DNA of 64,000 bases from Eleusine coracana subsp. coracana. Its lineage: Eukaryota; Streptophyta; Magnoliopsida; Poales; Poaceae. Shown here one piece after another: positions 11,365-21,748 of the stretch. The stretch is taken from contig CM064429.1 of NCBI GenBank assembly GCA_032690845.1, positions 15,594,569-15,658,568 of the forward strand, written 5' to 3'. Made by a program: the position numbers and the translations under genes. The notes beneath the pieces are model-generated. The model had not been told where the DNA came from. It did no database searches and saw only the letters and a program-made list of their open reading frames with translations. Position 1 is the first letter of the stretch. The number at the start of each line of letters is the position of its first letter.

Positions 11365-11926
11365 TCTTTGTTGCGGTCGGTGGCTTCTCGGGCTTCGGAG
11401 GCTGCGGTTTTGCAGGCTTCTCAGCCTGTTTCTTTGCAGACCTCGGAGGTTGCTGCCTTGGGGACTTTGGAGGCTGTTGCTTAATGTGTGACCTTTGCCT
11501 CCTTGCCTTCATCAGTTGTCGCTGTGCGATCTTTTCCTTCTCAAGGAAGTTCTTCATAAATGTGATGAGGCTGTCCTTCTTTTTGAACGTGTTGCAAATC
11601 TCCAGGAATTGCTGGAGATGAGCACTAGCGTCCTCATTGGCTTTCCCACAGAATGGGCTAGCCTGCACCATGGTGATGAGACCGGTCTTGATCTCGAAGT
11701 TCGCATCTCCCACATTGCCAGCTGGTCCCGTAGGGATGTTGGCAGCGGAGGGAGCAGAGAACTCGCGGAGGGTCTTGTCGGCCATTTGCTCAGAGCTTGA
11801 TGGTGCGGGAATGACAGGTTCGATTGGCCGAGTCTCCTTACGAGGAGGGGTGAGCCTAGCTCGTGTCCTTCTCAGGAGTGACTTAGGATCTTCAGTGAAG
11901 TTTGTCGGCAAGTCGAAACCAGTCAT
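11361..11926 (-). pseudogene. Fragment of deleted family A gag
   Basis: ATG at 11926 (minus), starting MTGFDLPTNFTED, the same start as the full gag-protease ORFs of A2 and A3. It carries the same internal deletion as the gag at 17278-17919: the residues ICNTFK are joined directly to KKDSLITF. Zinc knuckle and protease are therefore gone. The ORF loses its own end at 11361-11364, where it runs into the B1 LTR and continues in LTR sequence to a chance stop at 11261. Confidence 0.85.
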
Positions 11927-12046
11927 ACACTACCCTGTTTTCATACAAAATGCAGAAAACAAAGCAAGGTTAGCCTGCCTAGGAGATAGCCTTAATAATT
12001 GCAACACTACTATATACATTAGTAATTTTTCTTAAATCATACGCCT

Positions 12047-12064
12047 TCCCCGGCAACGGCGCCA
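12047..12064 (-). other. tRNA-Asp primer-binding site (A1, left unit)
   Basis: 18 bases complementary to the tRNA-Asp 3' end, eight bases outside the LTR at 12073. It is the same as the A3 site in reverse orientation. Confidence 0.9.
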
Positions 12065-12072
12065 GAAATGCT

Positions 12073-13620
12073 TGTTGACTTTTGCTAAGCCATATTAATA
12101 AATCATTCCCGGCACGGGGCCAGAAACGGTTCACTAATATGTCCCAGAGTCAAGTAGGTAAAATCCGCAAGCGCACGGAGAATACCGTTGTAGCATTTCA
12201 CCCGGAAGTATTCAGGGTATCGTATTTGTTTATCCTAAAGGAAGGTTATGATCAAGAAGCGTTACTAACATATAAGATCATGTTAACAATTAGCAAGGAT
12301 ATCTAACCAAGACAGGCGGGTACATGATAATAACCGGGTAGTGTGACACACACAGAAGATTCCTACTAAATAAATAAAGTCTAGTGGAGGAAAGACTAGG
12401 CTAAGCTACTCCTACTATACATTCCTATACAGTTGCATAGCCTAAGTAGAATACATACAGACCCACACTCAGGTTCAGCAGTCAATAGTATAGCACTTCA
12501 GGCACGGACTTACCCCTGCATCCACAGGCGACTTCCGCCAAGAGCCTACGCACTAGCCTAGCGGGGAGGATTTCAAAGGACGGACAGGGCTGTCACCACC
12601 TGCCGCCTACCTCAACGAACCAGTAGACTAACGAATAATCGATGCAAATCAGTCACCCAAGTACCATACTTGCATGACCAAAGAGCACTCTGCCCCTCCG
12701 CGATTACTATTAACGAGGCAGAGCTACCGTACGAATACGATCACCAAACCCATGCTATACTTTATCAGCTAAACTAAGCATAGAGACTATAACATATAAA
12801 CTAGACTATAGTGACGGTATATAACTAGCATGACAATAGTAGTATAATAAATATAAACTACTATCACACAAGTAGACTATACTATCACATATATGGATCA
12901 CAATATCAAACAAGAAACTCATGACCCAAGCACAACTATATAGAAAAAATATATATATTGATAAGAGCAAAGTCTTACAAAAGGGAAAAGATACAAGAGC
13001 CATACCAATTCCAAGTGAAGACTTGGGACTAGAGAGCTCTAGACTCAGCCTAACTCCACTAAAACTCCAAGAACTACTACTAGCAAGAGAGAAATGCTTC
13101 TTGTGGTGTGTGTTGAGTGTGAAGGCACACCCTCCTATTTATAGCCTCAATAGGTCGGCAAGGGAGAGTAACCGCCACGGAAGGCATCTCAAACCGTCAT
13201 CAGGAGTCGCGGAGGAGCCAACACGTGGAAGCCCAGGCGGAGAGGGCGCCCGGCCGGGTCGGCCGACCTGACCAGGTCGGCCGACCTGGGGGTGGCCCCT
13301 CCTGGCCTGTGCTTTCTCCAGGTGGCTGTCCTGTGGGCCCTGACGTCGGTTTGCGCGGTATTACAGGGAGTTACGTCGGTTAAGTGCTGAAAATGGGCCC
13401 TTCAATCCGTGTGACGTCCATGTGGCACTCTCTGATTGGTCGAAAGTGTGTTTTCTTGCCTTTTGAGGTGTTTCCTTCACATTTCCTCCTGCATGCACAA
13501 AGTTCTCCAAGTACAAGTGGAACTATATTATTGTGATAAAGCATGCGTGTATGAAATGCCAAATTCTCCTTTATTTGAGTATAGTTGACGGTTAAAAATG
13601 GTACTTAACAGCCGTCAACA
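12073..13620 (-). repeat. Family A LTR (A1, middle)
   Basis: 1548 bp with TGTTGAC...GTCAACA ends. On the minus strand it holds paired GTCGGCCGAC palindromes (13258-13267 and 13276-13285), a TATA box about 115 bp downstream of them, and a 65-codon hydrophobic ORF (13003-12806) after the expected transcription start. It serves as 3' LTR of the complete unit and 5' LTR of the truncated one. Confidence 0.92.
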
Positions 13621-13634
13621 AACTCCCCCAAGCT
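13621..13634 (-). other. Polypurine tract of A1
   Basis: On the minus strand AGCTTGGGGGAGTT, directly before the LTR start. Plus-strand DNA priming site. Confidence 0.88.
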
Positions 13635-15034
13635 TACCCTTTGCTCGTCCCGAAGCAAAGATAAACTTAAGTTGTTGATCAGGTGTTGCTACAATGTCCT
13701 ACTCCTCAATAATACTATGCGCACAACAAAGTACTCTTCCTAGAATTAAATATGTTGGCACATAACTTACCCATTTACCTCGATCCATGGGGCTTTTACA
13801 CCTCATTGTCTTGGGCGGTTGAGAGATAGAACAATTGCAGGGCACCAATCACTTGCTCTAGATTCCGCTATGTTATTTCGGAGGTTTTCAAAAGATTTTG
13901 AAAATAAAAACCAAGTTCCTCAAATGATTCTCTCGGATCACTCAATATGTGTATGATTCCTCACCAAGGCAAAGTGTTGCCTATAATCACCTACTTCTAA
14001 ATAAGGCTTTATGTGGAGCTCAAGGTAGGGATATATGAGGCACTCATGTTCACATAATATTGCTATGTCAAAAGACCGGATCCAAGAAAAACATCAATTC
14101 AAACAATCTTGATCAAGATGTGCAAGTGTGTGGGAGAACGGAGGAATGGTGGATGGGAAGAAATAACTCCTTTTTGAATTTTCCTTCTCTCTTTTGGAGT
14201 TTCTAGGCTATGGCTATCTTTTGCTTGCTCTCTTTTTTTTTGAGCATTTTTTTCTTTTCTTTTTGCATAGCCATAGTCCTAGTTTGCAATGAATACTTTG
14301 AGAGAGGAATTTTGCATTGGATATATGGAGTGTTTCTTTGGATGGATGGATGGATGGATAGTGGCTTTCTTCCGGTGTAGAAGAATAGCTCACGGTGGAT
14401 ATGGTGGATATGGTGGATGCTATCTTCTTGATTTAGAAGGATAGCTCATGGCGGTGGATGTGTGTATATGATCTTGATCAAGAAAGCATGAAAAGAGTTC
14501 TACTAGGGTCACAACAATTTTGACTAAGCTCAATGTGAAACAAGCAGCATATGTGTAAAGGTTTTCAAATCTAAACACTACATATGGCTGTGGTGGGAAT
14601 TTCATCATTGAGGAACTTATCAATTTGTCATTTTGAAAAATAAAACTCCGGAATTCAAGCTTTACGTTGAGCAAGATCATAGCAGCCCTATCTATCATAT
14701 CATACCTCTTAACAACTTAGAACTAGAGAATGCATATGCTACCCACAAGATTCAAGTTCAAGGCAAGATTTACCAACAAACCTAACTCTTGAGAGAGTAC
14801 TAAGTTGTAAACTAGCATTAGAGAGGAATAAAGGACAGAGCAACTATTCATCATCCCAACATAGGAAAATTATACACATTCATACCGCGCATGAAAAAGG
14901 GAAATATTTTTGTTCTTTTTATATTTTGCAAATTTTTATGGATTTTCAGATTTAGCAAATGCAAGAAAAAAAAGGGAAGGGGAAAGATACAAGTTACCGT
15001 GAGAAGGGGAGTCCTCCCCCAAGCTTGTTCTTGC
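13635..15034 (-). other. Noncoding 3' region of A1
   Basis: 1.4 kb between the ORF-1-like stop and the polypurine tract. It contains short GGATATGGTGGAT/GGATGGAT repeats around 14340-14470 and a second tract resembling the polypurine tract at 15014-15026. No ORF of substance was found. The same region is preserved in A3 (48593-49981). Confidence 0.7.
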
Positions 15035-16525
15035 TTATATCTGCTGGTTCGGGTTGTAGCCTTGGGAGCGGAAGAAGGCATCCCAATTGCTCTGATTCTG
15101 AGCCATCATCGCGTTCAGCTGGCGGAATTGGTTGTCGCTGAAATTCTGCCATTGCTGGGTGTCGGCGACATGTTGCGTGAGAGTTTGTTGCATGCTCTCG
15201 GTGCGCAAATCAATGTCGTTCACCCTCCTTGTCAACTCGGCCATCCCATAGTTGAGTTCACGGAACCCACGGGATGAGAATGACCGAGTGGCAAAGGATG
15301 GCGGTCCGCTTGAACTTGATGACGTCTGCATGGGGTAATCGTACTGAGATTCCCATGCTCCGGCCTGCCATGTTGATGCACCCGCCTCGTCCTGTGGTGG
15401 GGGTTGCTCCCATACTGGATCTCCGGTCGGAGTGTGAAACTCCGGTGTAGGCTCCATATGCCTACGGGAACGTGTCGGTCGCCCTGAAACACTATGCCTG
15501 CGAACTTCTCCCACTGGCTCAAGTGGGAGGGTTAGTGCCCGACAGTGATACAAACGAAGACCCGGGTTAGGTAACGGGAATTCATTTGTATACCCGGGAA
15601 AGTGATAGATCAAGGTATTATTTGGACCATGTTTCAAAGTATGTCCTTGCACAAAATAGTCCTCGCCTAGAAATTCTCTATCTACCGTCAAATATTCAAC
15701 ATGAACATTCTCAAGCAGACCACACTTCTGCGCAATGCGAGTAACTAAAGAGGTGCACTCAATTGGTCCTGTCAACTTTATATTGTCTAACCATTGATCA
15801 ATCATGCATTCCGCGGGTGACACCCTAATTTTCTTAACCATGGCATAAAGTATTTTCAATTCATCTTGCCGGACAACCCTAATGTCACCTCGAGGAAACA
15901 AGGTCATAGCCAACCACACATGCATAAATCTAAGTGTAGGATTATGGATGGCACTTGTTCTAGGCTTGGGACCCCACTCGTTTCCGGAAATCTTTTTCCA
16001 AAAACTTTCTTTATGGAACCCCTTTAGCGCTTTATCTAAGTCTAGCCTACATTTAGGATTTAGACCTAGCATAGCATGAAGATCACCCCATGTGACCAAG
16101 CGCTCTTGCCCATACAAGCGAAAAGAAATGCCTTCATCATACTTTCTAAGGGTGCATAAAAACTGCATAGTAAGCAAACGAGAACCCGGCTCATCTACTT
16201 CTACGAAATTTAGCCAACCCATAGTGCGAAAAATAGAGGTAAATTCTTCTCTCATACCTATTTTCTCGAGGAAGTCCGGATCGAAGCGTCGGGTGTGGGC
16301 GAATGGCCGTTCTCTCATGAGCGCGATGGCTTGGCCCTCGCGGTCGTCCTTGATGTCGAGATGCTCCTCGGTGATGAGCAAGGCCGGCCTTTCCTCCGGA
16401 ATTTCAGCTTCGGGGTCACCATGCCCCGGACTTGGTGTGAGCTCGACGGAGGATGCTTGACTCGTGCTTGCACGAGTGCTTTTTCTCCGCTTGATTCCGG
16501 CGACTTGATTCATTCGGTTGAACAT
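15035..16525 (-). CDS. ATHILA ORF-1-like protein, A1 copy
   Basis: 496 codons from ATG 16525. The protein has a basic N-terminus (KRRKST), a proline/glutamate-rich stretch and a central globular part with WGDLHAMLGLNPK, RFMHVWLAMTLFPRG and ECMIDQWLDNIKL. Its C-terminus is glutamine-rich and may form a coiled coil (residues about 420-480). This resembles the ATHILA ORF-1 family of plant gypsy elements, whose function is unknown; it occupies the env position between gag/pol and the 3' LTR. It is not an env glycoprotein: no signal peptide or membrane segment is visible. The ORF is intact and near-identical to the A3 copy, so it is recent or under constraint. A promoter candidate lies upstream at 16805-16932. 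Confidence 0.8.
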   Translation of the reverse strand: MFNRMNQVAGIKRRKSTRASTSQASSVELTPSPGHGDPEAEIPEERPALLITEEHLDIKDDREGQAIALMRERPFAHTRRFDPDFLEKIGMREEFTSIFRTMGWLNFVEVDEPGSRLLTMQFLCTLRKYDEGISFRLYGQERLVTWGDLHAMLGLNPKCRLDLDKALKGFHKESFWKKISGNEWGPKPRTSAIHNPTLRFMHVWLAMTLFPRGDIRVVRQDELKILYAMVKKIRVSPAECMIDQWLDNIKLTGPIECTSLVTRIAQKCGLLENVHVEYLTVDREFLGEDYFVQGHTLKHGPNNTLIYHFPGYTNEFPLPNPGLRLYHCRALTLPLEPVGEVRRHSVSGRPTRSRRHMEPTPEFHTPTGDPVWEQPPPQDEAGASTWQAGAWESQYDYPMQTSSSSSGPPSFATRSFSSRGFRELNYGMAELTRRVNDIDLRTESMQQTLTQHVADTQQWQNFSDNQFRQLNAMMAQNQSNWDAFFRSQGYNPNQQI

Positions 16526-16804
16526 GGCTGCGCACAAGAACAAACACAAGACAAGAACAAAAACAAGATCGAACAAGTGTTCGGGTGAGCGTTAGTGAAA
16601 ACAACAAACCCGAGCTTCTCCGAAATTGGTTTTCTTCTCACGACAACTTGCAAATGCACTAAAACAGAGGGGAAATATTTTTTTTTTTGGGTTTTTGGGG
16701 CTGTAGTAAAGTTGAAGAACACGAAATTTTAGGAGAGCAACAAGTGAGCAAAGGAGGGGAGCGAAAGATGAGCTTGGAATGGTGAAGCTCCTCCTCCTGG
16801 GCGG

Positions 16805-16932
16805 TTTTTATAGCCAAGGAAGCAAGATGGCCGTTAGAAAGGGACAGAGCAACGGCCATATAGCCGTTGGGAGAAAGGAGCACAGGAAAAGGTGGGGCCA
16901 GGGGGTCGGCCGACCCCACCAGGTCGGCCGAC
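16805..16932 (-). promoter_or_regulatory. Internal promoter candidate before the ORF-1-like gene (A1)
   Basis: On the minus strand, paired GTCGGCCGAC palindromes (16923-16932 and 16905-16914, centres 18 bp apart) are followed 93 bp later by TATAAAAA (16812-16805). The layout mirrors that of the LTR promoter. Confidence 0.5.
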
Positions 16933-17277
16933 CTGGCAGGTGGGCCTCCTGGCAGCCCCCTTTTTCCTATGTGTTCCCCAACGGCTAGGGGATTTGTCCC
17001 CTGCTGCCTTTTTGCTCAAAAAGCTCGGCAAAAAATCTTTTCAAAATGGAAAGCCCAAAAACCTATTTTCTAAATTTTCAAAAATGCAAATGAGTTTTGA
17101 AAAATTCCAAGGTGGCTGGAAAAATTCAAGAATGCAGAAATGCAGTGGTCGGGAAAAATCAAAATGTGGTGGAAAGCAAATATGCAATTAAAAGAGCAAA
17201 TATGGATAACTACCGGTTTAACCTCCCGGCGAGGACTCACCTTTTAAAGTCCGACGAGCGGGACTTTTCTCCGGCGT

Positions 17278-17919
17278 TCAGCTCGATGAAGCGTTGTCCG
17301 GTCCCGGAGATGAAGACACGGATGATGCTTCTTGTTTCACTCGCCACACCTTCTTGGTCTTTGTTGCGGTCGGTGGCTTCTCGGGCTTCGGAGGCTGCGG
17401 TTTTGCAGGCTTCTCAGCCTGTTTCTTTGCAGACCTCGGAGGTTGCTGCCTTGGGGACTTCGGAGGCTGTTGCTTAATGTGTGACCTTTGCCTCCTTGCC
17501 TTCATCAGTTGTCGCTGTGCGATCTTTTCCTTCTCAAGGAAGTTCTTCATAAATGTGATGAGGCTGTCCTTCTTTTTGAACGTGTTGCAAATCTCCAGGA
17601 ATTGCTGGAGATGAGCACTAGCGTCCTCATTGGCTTTCCCACAGAATGGGCTAGCCTGCACCATGGTGATGAGACCGGTCTTGATCTCGAAGTTCGCATC
17701 TCCCACATTGCCAGCTGGTCCCGTAGGGATGTTGGCAGCGGAGGGAGCGGAGAACTCGCGGAGGGTCTTGTCGGCCATTTGCTCAGAGCTTGATGGTGCG
17801 GGAATGACAGGTTCGATTGGCCGAGTCTCCTTACGAGGAGGGGTGAGCCTAGCTCGTGTCCTTCTCAGGAGTGACTTAGGATCTTCAGTGAAGTTTGTCG
17901 GCAAGTCGAAACCAGTCAT
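17278..17919 (-). CDS. Internally deleted family A gag, 213 residues
   Basis: Same start and tail as the 833-residue gag-protease of A3, but about 620 residues are missing in frame. Sequence through ICNTFK (gag N-terminal region) is joined to KKDSLITFMKN near the C-terminus. The capsid core, CCHC knuckle and protease are lost. The lysine/proline/glutamine-rich tail remains. The breakpoints fall in similar short sequences (CAAA followed by GAAGGAC), so the deletion probably arose by template switching. The reading frame stays open and the same deletion is in the neighbouring truncated unit, so this is a propagated subfamily and not a private lesion. A function for the short protein is not known. 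Confidence 0.85.
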   Translation of the reverse strand: MTGFDLPTNFTEDPKSLLRRTRARLTPPRKETRPIEPVIPAPSSSEQMADKTLREFSAPSAANIPTGPAGNVGDANFEIKTGLITMVQASPFCGKANEDASAHLQQFLEICNTFKKKDSLITFMKNFLEKEKIAQRQLMKARRQRSHIKQQPPKSPRQQPPRSAKKQAEKPAKPQPPKPEKPPTATKTKKVWRVKQEASSVSSSPGPDNASSS

Positions 17920-18039
17920 ACACTACCCTGTTTTCATACAAAATGCAGAAAACAAAGCAAGGTTAGCCTGCCTAGGAGATAGCCTTAATAATTGCAACAC
18001 TACTATATACATTAGTAATTTTTCTTAAATCATACGCCT

Positions 18040-18057
18040 TCCCCGGCAACGGCGCCA
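18040..18057 (-). other. tRNA-Asp primer-binding site (A1, right unit)
   Basis: Same 18 bases as the A3 site, eight bases inside the LTR at 18066. Confidence 0.9.
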
Positions 18058-18065
18058 GAAATGCT

Positions 18066-19614
18066 TGTTGACTTTTGCTAAGCCATATTAATAAATCATT
18101 CCCGACACGGGGCCAGAAACGGTTCACTAATATGTCCCAGAGTCAAGTAGGTAAAATCCGCAAGCGCACGGAGAATACCGCTGTAGCATTTCACCCGGAA
18201 GTATTCAGGGTATCGTATTTGTTTATCCCAAAGGAAGGTTATGATCAAGAAGCGTTACTAACATATAAGATCATGTTAACAATTAGCAAGGATATCTAAC
18301 CAAGACAGGCGGGTACATGATAATAACCGGGTAGTGTGACACACACAGAAGATTCCTACTAAATAAATAAAGTCTAGTGGAGGAAAGACTAGGCTAAGCT
18401 ACTCCTACTATACATTCCTATACAGTTGCATAGCCTAAGTAGAATACATACAGACCCACACTCAGGTTCAGCAGTCAATAGTATAGCACTTCAGGCACGG
18501 ACTTACCCCTGCATCCACAGGCGACTTCCGCCAAGAGCCTACGCACTAGCCTAGCGGGGAGGATTTCAAAGGACGGACAGGGCTGTCACCACCTGCCGCC
18601 TACCTCAACGAACCAGTAGACTAACGAATAATTGACGCAAATCAGTCACCCAAGTACCATACTTGCATGACCAAAGAGCACTTTGCCCCTCCGCGATTAC
18701 TATTAACGAGGCAGAGTTACCGTACGAATACGATCACCAAACCCATGCTATACTTTATCAGCTAAAACTAAGCATAGAGACTATAACATATAAACTAGAC
18801 TATAGTGACGGTATATAACTAGCATGACAATAGTAGTATAATAAATATAAACTACTATCACACAAGTAAACTATACTATCACATATATGGATCACAATAT
18901 CAAACAAGAAACTCATGACCCAAGCACAATTATATAGAAAGAATATATATATTGATAAGAGCAAAGTCTTACAAAAGGGAAAAGATACAAGAGCCATACC
19001 AATTCCAAGTGAAGACTTGGGACTAGAGAGCTCTAGACTCAGCCTAACTCCACTAAAACTCCAAGAACTACTACTAGCAAGAGAGAAATGCTTCTTGTGG
19101 TGTGTGTTGAGTGTGAAGGCACACCCTCCTATTTATAGCCTCAATAGGTCGGCAAGGGAGAGTAACCGCCACGGAAGGCATCTCAAACCGTCATCAGGAG
19201 TCACGGACGAGCCAACACGTGGAAGCCCAGGCGGAGAGGGCGCCCGGCCGGGTCGGCCGACCTGACCAGGTCGGCCGACCTGGGGGTGGCCCCTCCTGGC
19301 CTGTGCTTTCTCCAGGTGGCTGTCCTGTGGGCCCTGACGTCTGTTTGCGCGGTATTACAGGGAGTTACGTCGGTTAAGTGCTGAAAATGGGCCCTTCAAT
19401 CCGTGTGACGTCCATGTGGCACTCTCTGATTGGTCGAAAGTGTGTTTTCTTGCCTTTTGAGGTGTTTCCTTCACATTTCCTCCTGCATGCACAAAGTTCT
19501 CCAAGTACAAGTGGAACTATATTATTGTGATAAAGCATGCGTGTATGAAATGCCAAATTCTCCTTTATTTGAGTATAGTTGACGGTTAAAAATGGTACTT
19601 AACAGCCGTCAACA
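18066..19614 (-). repeat. Family A LTR (A1, right; 5' LTR on the minus strand)
   Basis: 1549 bp with the usual ends. Paired palindromes lie at about 19252-19279. It differs from the middle LTR at few positions. The first bases outside are GTTGC of B1 integrase sequence. Confidence 0.92.
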
Positions 19615-19728
19615 GTTGCCTCCCGAGTTCGGGGTTAGTCCTACTTTTAATATTTCAGATTTGAAACCATACTTGGGAGAAGAGGATGAGCTTGAGTCGA
19701 GGACGACTCCACTTCAAGAGGGGGAGGA
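19615..19728 (+). pseudogene. Second copy of the B1 integrase end
   Basis: Repeats 10474-10585: the NISDLKPY segment, acidic linker and polypurine tract, in frame with the LTR-encoded extension (ORF 19592-20044). Because the same sequence is present on the left of A1, part of B1 has been duplicated. Confidence 0.85.
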
Positions 19729-20651
19729 TGATGAGGACATCACTCCTATGGATACACACAACACTCCTCCAAATCTGGATTTGCAAGGTCCAATGACTAG
19801 AGCTCGTGCACGACGACTAAATTTAGAGGTGAGCTCGTTCCTACGTTCTTCGCTATTTGTTACTTTTGAGAATGGTTTGCTACCTAATGATTATTTTATG
19901 ATTAGAAACCATGGAGAGGACCAGGAGATGATGGGAGAAGGAGTTGGGAACATGGAGGACCAGCAAGGGCTTGGAAGCCAAAGTGGAGGCCCAATCAAAA
20001 CCGACTTTAAGTCTGTTTCAGGGCCCAGGACCAGTCTGTACTAAAATAGTCGCCCAGGACGCATACGGACTCGGATTTGGACGTTCTACATATGCACGGA
20101 AAGATAAGGAGAAGACCTTTCCAATGCCGCCGGCCTCATGTCAAAATTCATCCGGAGTCATCGGGAATCGTCAAAACAAGAGAGAGTCCAGAATCTGTGT
20201 CGGTGCTGCGTCGCCTATTTTTGGCCTTTGGGCTTTGTATCTAGTTGAGCCCAATTAGGGGCGGTCCAGAGGGTCTTGCACGACCCTAGGGTCTTTATAT
20301 ACAGCCGCCACCGCACCATTAGGGTTCGGGTTTTGCTTAGATCAATTCTGTTCATAAACAGTTTCGCCGTTCATCGGTTTGTGAGACCCCAACTTTGAGA
20401 GTTTAATCATACATCTGCAATTGTGTTGCATTCTTCGTTGTTCTTGCTTGTGTTCTTGATTCGCAGGCAGGGATTAGCCTTCTCGGCAAGGTCAATCGTC
20501 CTTTGGACAGTTGATAACCAGAGGAGACGTCGTGCTGCGATTACGGGGTTTAGAACGTGCTGTTCTGAAGCCGGATCGATTTGTGTGTCGCCTCCGACCA
20601 AATCAACTTACCCAGAACCTTTTGGAAGATCGGGAACCCTTGTTCACATCA
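19729..20651 (+). repeat. Complete 3' LTR of B1
   Basis: 923 bp, ending CACATCA. It is followed by ACAAA (20652-20656), which matches the five bases before the 5' LTR. Confidence 0.92.
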
Positions 20652-20708
20652 ACAAAGATACTATTACTACACCTATTTATGACAACCAAACTCCGAAGGT
20701 AGGCAGGT

Positions 20709-21676
20709 TCACACCTGATGTTCGGGAGTCAGCCCCGCGGGCACCTCTGGATGAGCGGAAGAAGTAGTTGTTGGGTCCTCGATCTTGGAAGGTTGAGTGT
20801 TGGTGTCAGTGGTTCGGGCCGCCGGTTCCATAGGCTCGGCAGTATAAGTGTTGCTGTCGATCTCCTCGGCAGGCTTCGGGCCAGGCTGTGCCTCCCTCGG
20901 GGCATCGGATGTGCCGGTGTCGCCCGGGCGAGTTGGCGCTATAGCTAACTCACCGGCACTGGCTCGGGCCAGGGCTTAGGCTAGTTCATTACCGATAGAC
21001 CACTAGAATTGGCGCCCTAGGATATTTCCCACAGGGTCGAGCCTTTCCTTCAGTTGACAGTATGCCGCGACGTTGTTGCGACACTCCGAGCGTAATTCCT
21101 GTGTAGCGTTCTGGATGTCACACCAATTCGGCTCGGCCACGGCATCCATGCTAGCGTAGGCGGCCGTCCAGCCTATCCGCGCGCATATAGTTCCATAAGT
21201 ATGAAGGCTGTCCTTTGCCCTTTCAAGGTCCTCGGCAAGCCAGCTGATACTTTTAAGGCCCTCCTCTTTGGCATGACTTGGCTCCCAAGAAGCCAGCCTC
21301 ATCCCAGAGAAGAAGTGCCGAAGGCGTCCAATAAGACTCAACAACCCTCGGCTCATTTCCTCTGATTCTTGGATGTAAATGTCAGCATCCGTCATGGCTT
21401 TCCTTAGCTTTTGGTTGTCAGCATTAAGCTCAAGGTTGTCTGCTCCTAGCTGATGGTTATCTTCGTGCAGCCTGCTTAGTTCCTCGTTACTCTTTAGCAC
21501 CGCCTCCGTGAGTTGCTTTACAATGTCTCCGAGGCCGCTAGGGCATCGACCGCCTTCTTCTTCTCGTTCTCAGCCTCGTCTGCTCGGGCCTTGCTCTCGG
21601 CAAGCTCCTTCCTTAGCGCCGTTATTGTCTCTTCAGGGAATAGCCTTGACTCCAAATGACGGGCTAGCAGCGCGCC
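20709..21676 (-). pseudogene. Antisense ORF of Tat element E, downstream exon
   Basis: On the minus strand a polypyrimidine stretch and TTTGCAG end a likely intron at 21677. The exon then encodes GALLARHLESRL and a long charged coiled coil (AESKARADEAENEKKK, SNEELSRLHEDN), a tryptophan-containing segment, and an acidic/proline-rich tail ending at TGA 20709-20711. There is one frameshift near 21510 and there are two in-frame stops after GRQF. Antisense ORFs between integrase and 3' LTR are known in Tat elements (for example maize Grande gene23). The orientation relative to the integrase at 1548-2127 fits. The function of such proteins is unknown. Confidence 0.6.
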
Positions 21677-21748
21677 CTGCAAAGCAAGGGATAAGGTCAA
21701 TAGATCGAAGGCAGAGAAAATAACCCCGGAGGTCATTCGGTGGCGGAC

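Larger units (their letters stand above)
11361..19614 (-). mobile_element. A1: tandem non-autonomous Athila-like element (LTR-internal-LTR-partial internal)
   Basis: Read on the minus strand the order is LTR (19614-18066), primer site, short gag, ORF-1-like gene, polypurine tract, LTR (13620-12073), primer site, and a second short gag cut off at 11361. Both internal parts carry the same internal gag deletion, so they come from one subfamily. Such tandems arise by unequal recombination between LTRs. The right end abuts B1 integrase sequence at 19615. No matching target duplication exists because the left end is broken. Confidence 0.85.
3714..20651 (+). mobile_element. B1: CRM-like Ty3/gypsy chromovirus, nested and rearranged
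   Basis: LTRs start TGATGAGGACATC and end CACATCA. The outer ends are flanked by the 5-bp duplication ACAAA at 3709-3713 and 20652-20656, so this is one insertion into element E. It has an initiator-Met primer site, one gag-pol frame, and a polyprotein that runs into the 3' LTR. Together with TGATG...CATCA termini these features recall the centromeric CRM clade; that assignment rests on remembered family features. The 3' end (end of integrase plus LTR) is present twice, at 10474-11364 and 19615-20651, on either side of the family A tandem A1. The left LTR copy is truncated. Confidence 0.85.

Noticed and set aside
12047..12064. tRNA-Asp gene fragment
   Set aside because: Only the last 18 bases of the tRNA match, at the expected place beside an LTR. 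It is a primer-binding site.
11281..12306. Plus-strand ORFs over the minus-strand gag and LTR (for example 11319-11621 and 12082-12306)
   Set aside because: They are shadows of coding and LTR sequence on the other strand and recur wherever family A is present.
15035..16525. Env glycoprotein call for the ORF between gag and the 3' LTR
   Set aside because: No signal peptide, membrane helix or cysteine-rich ectodomain is visible. Similarity is to ATHILA ORF-1, whose role is unknown.
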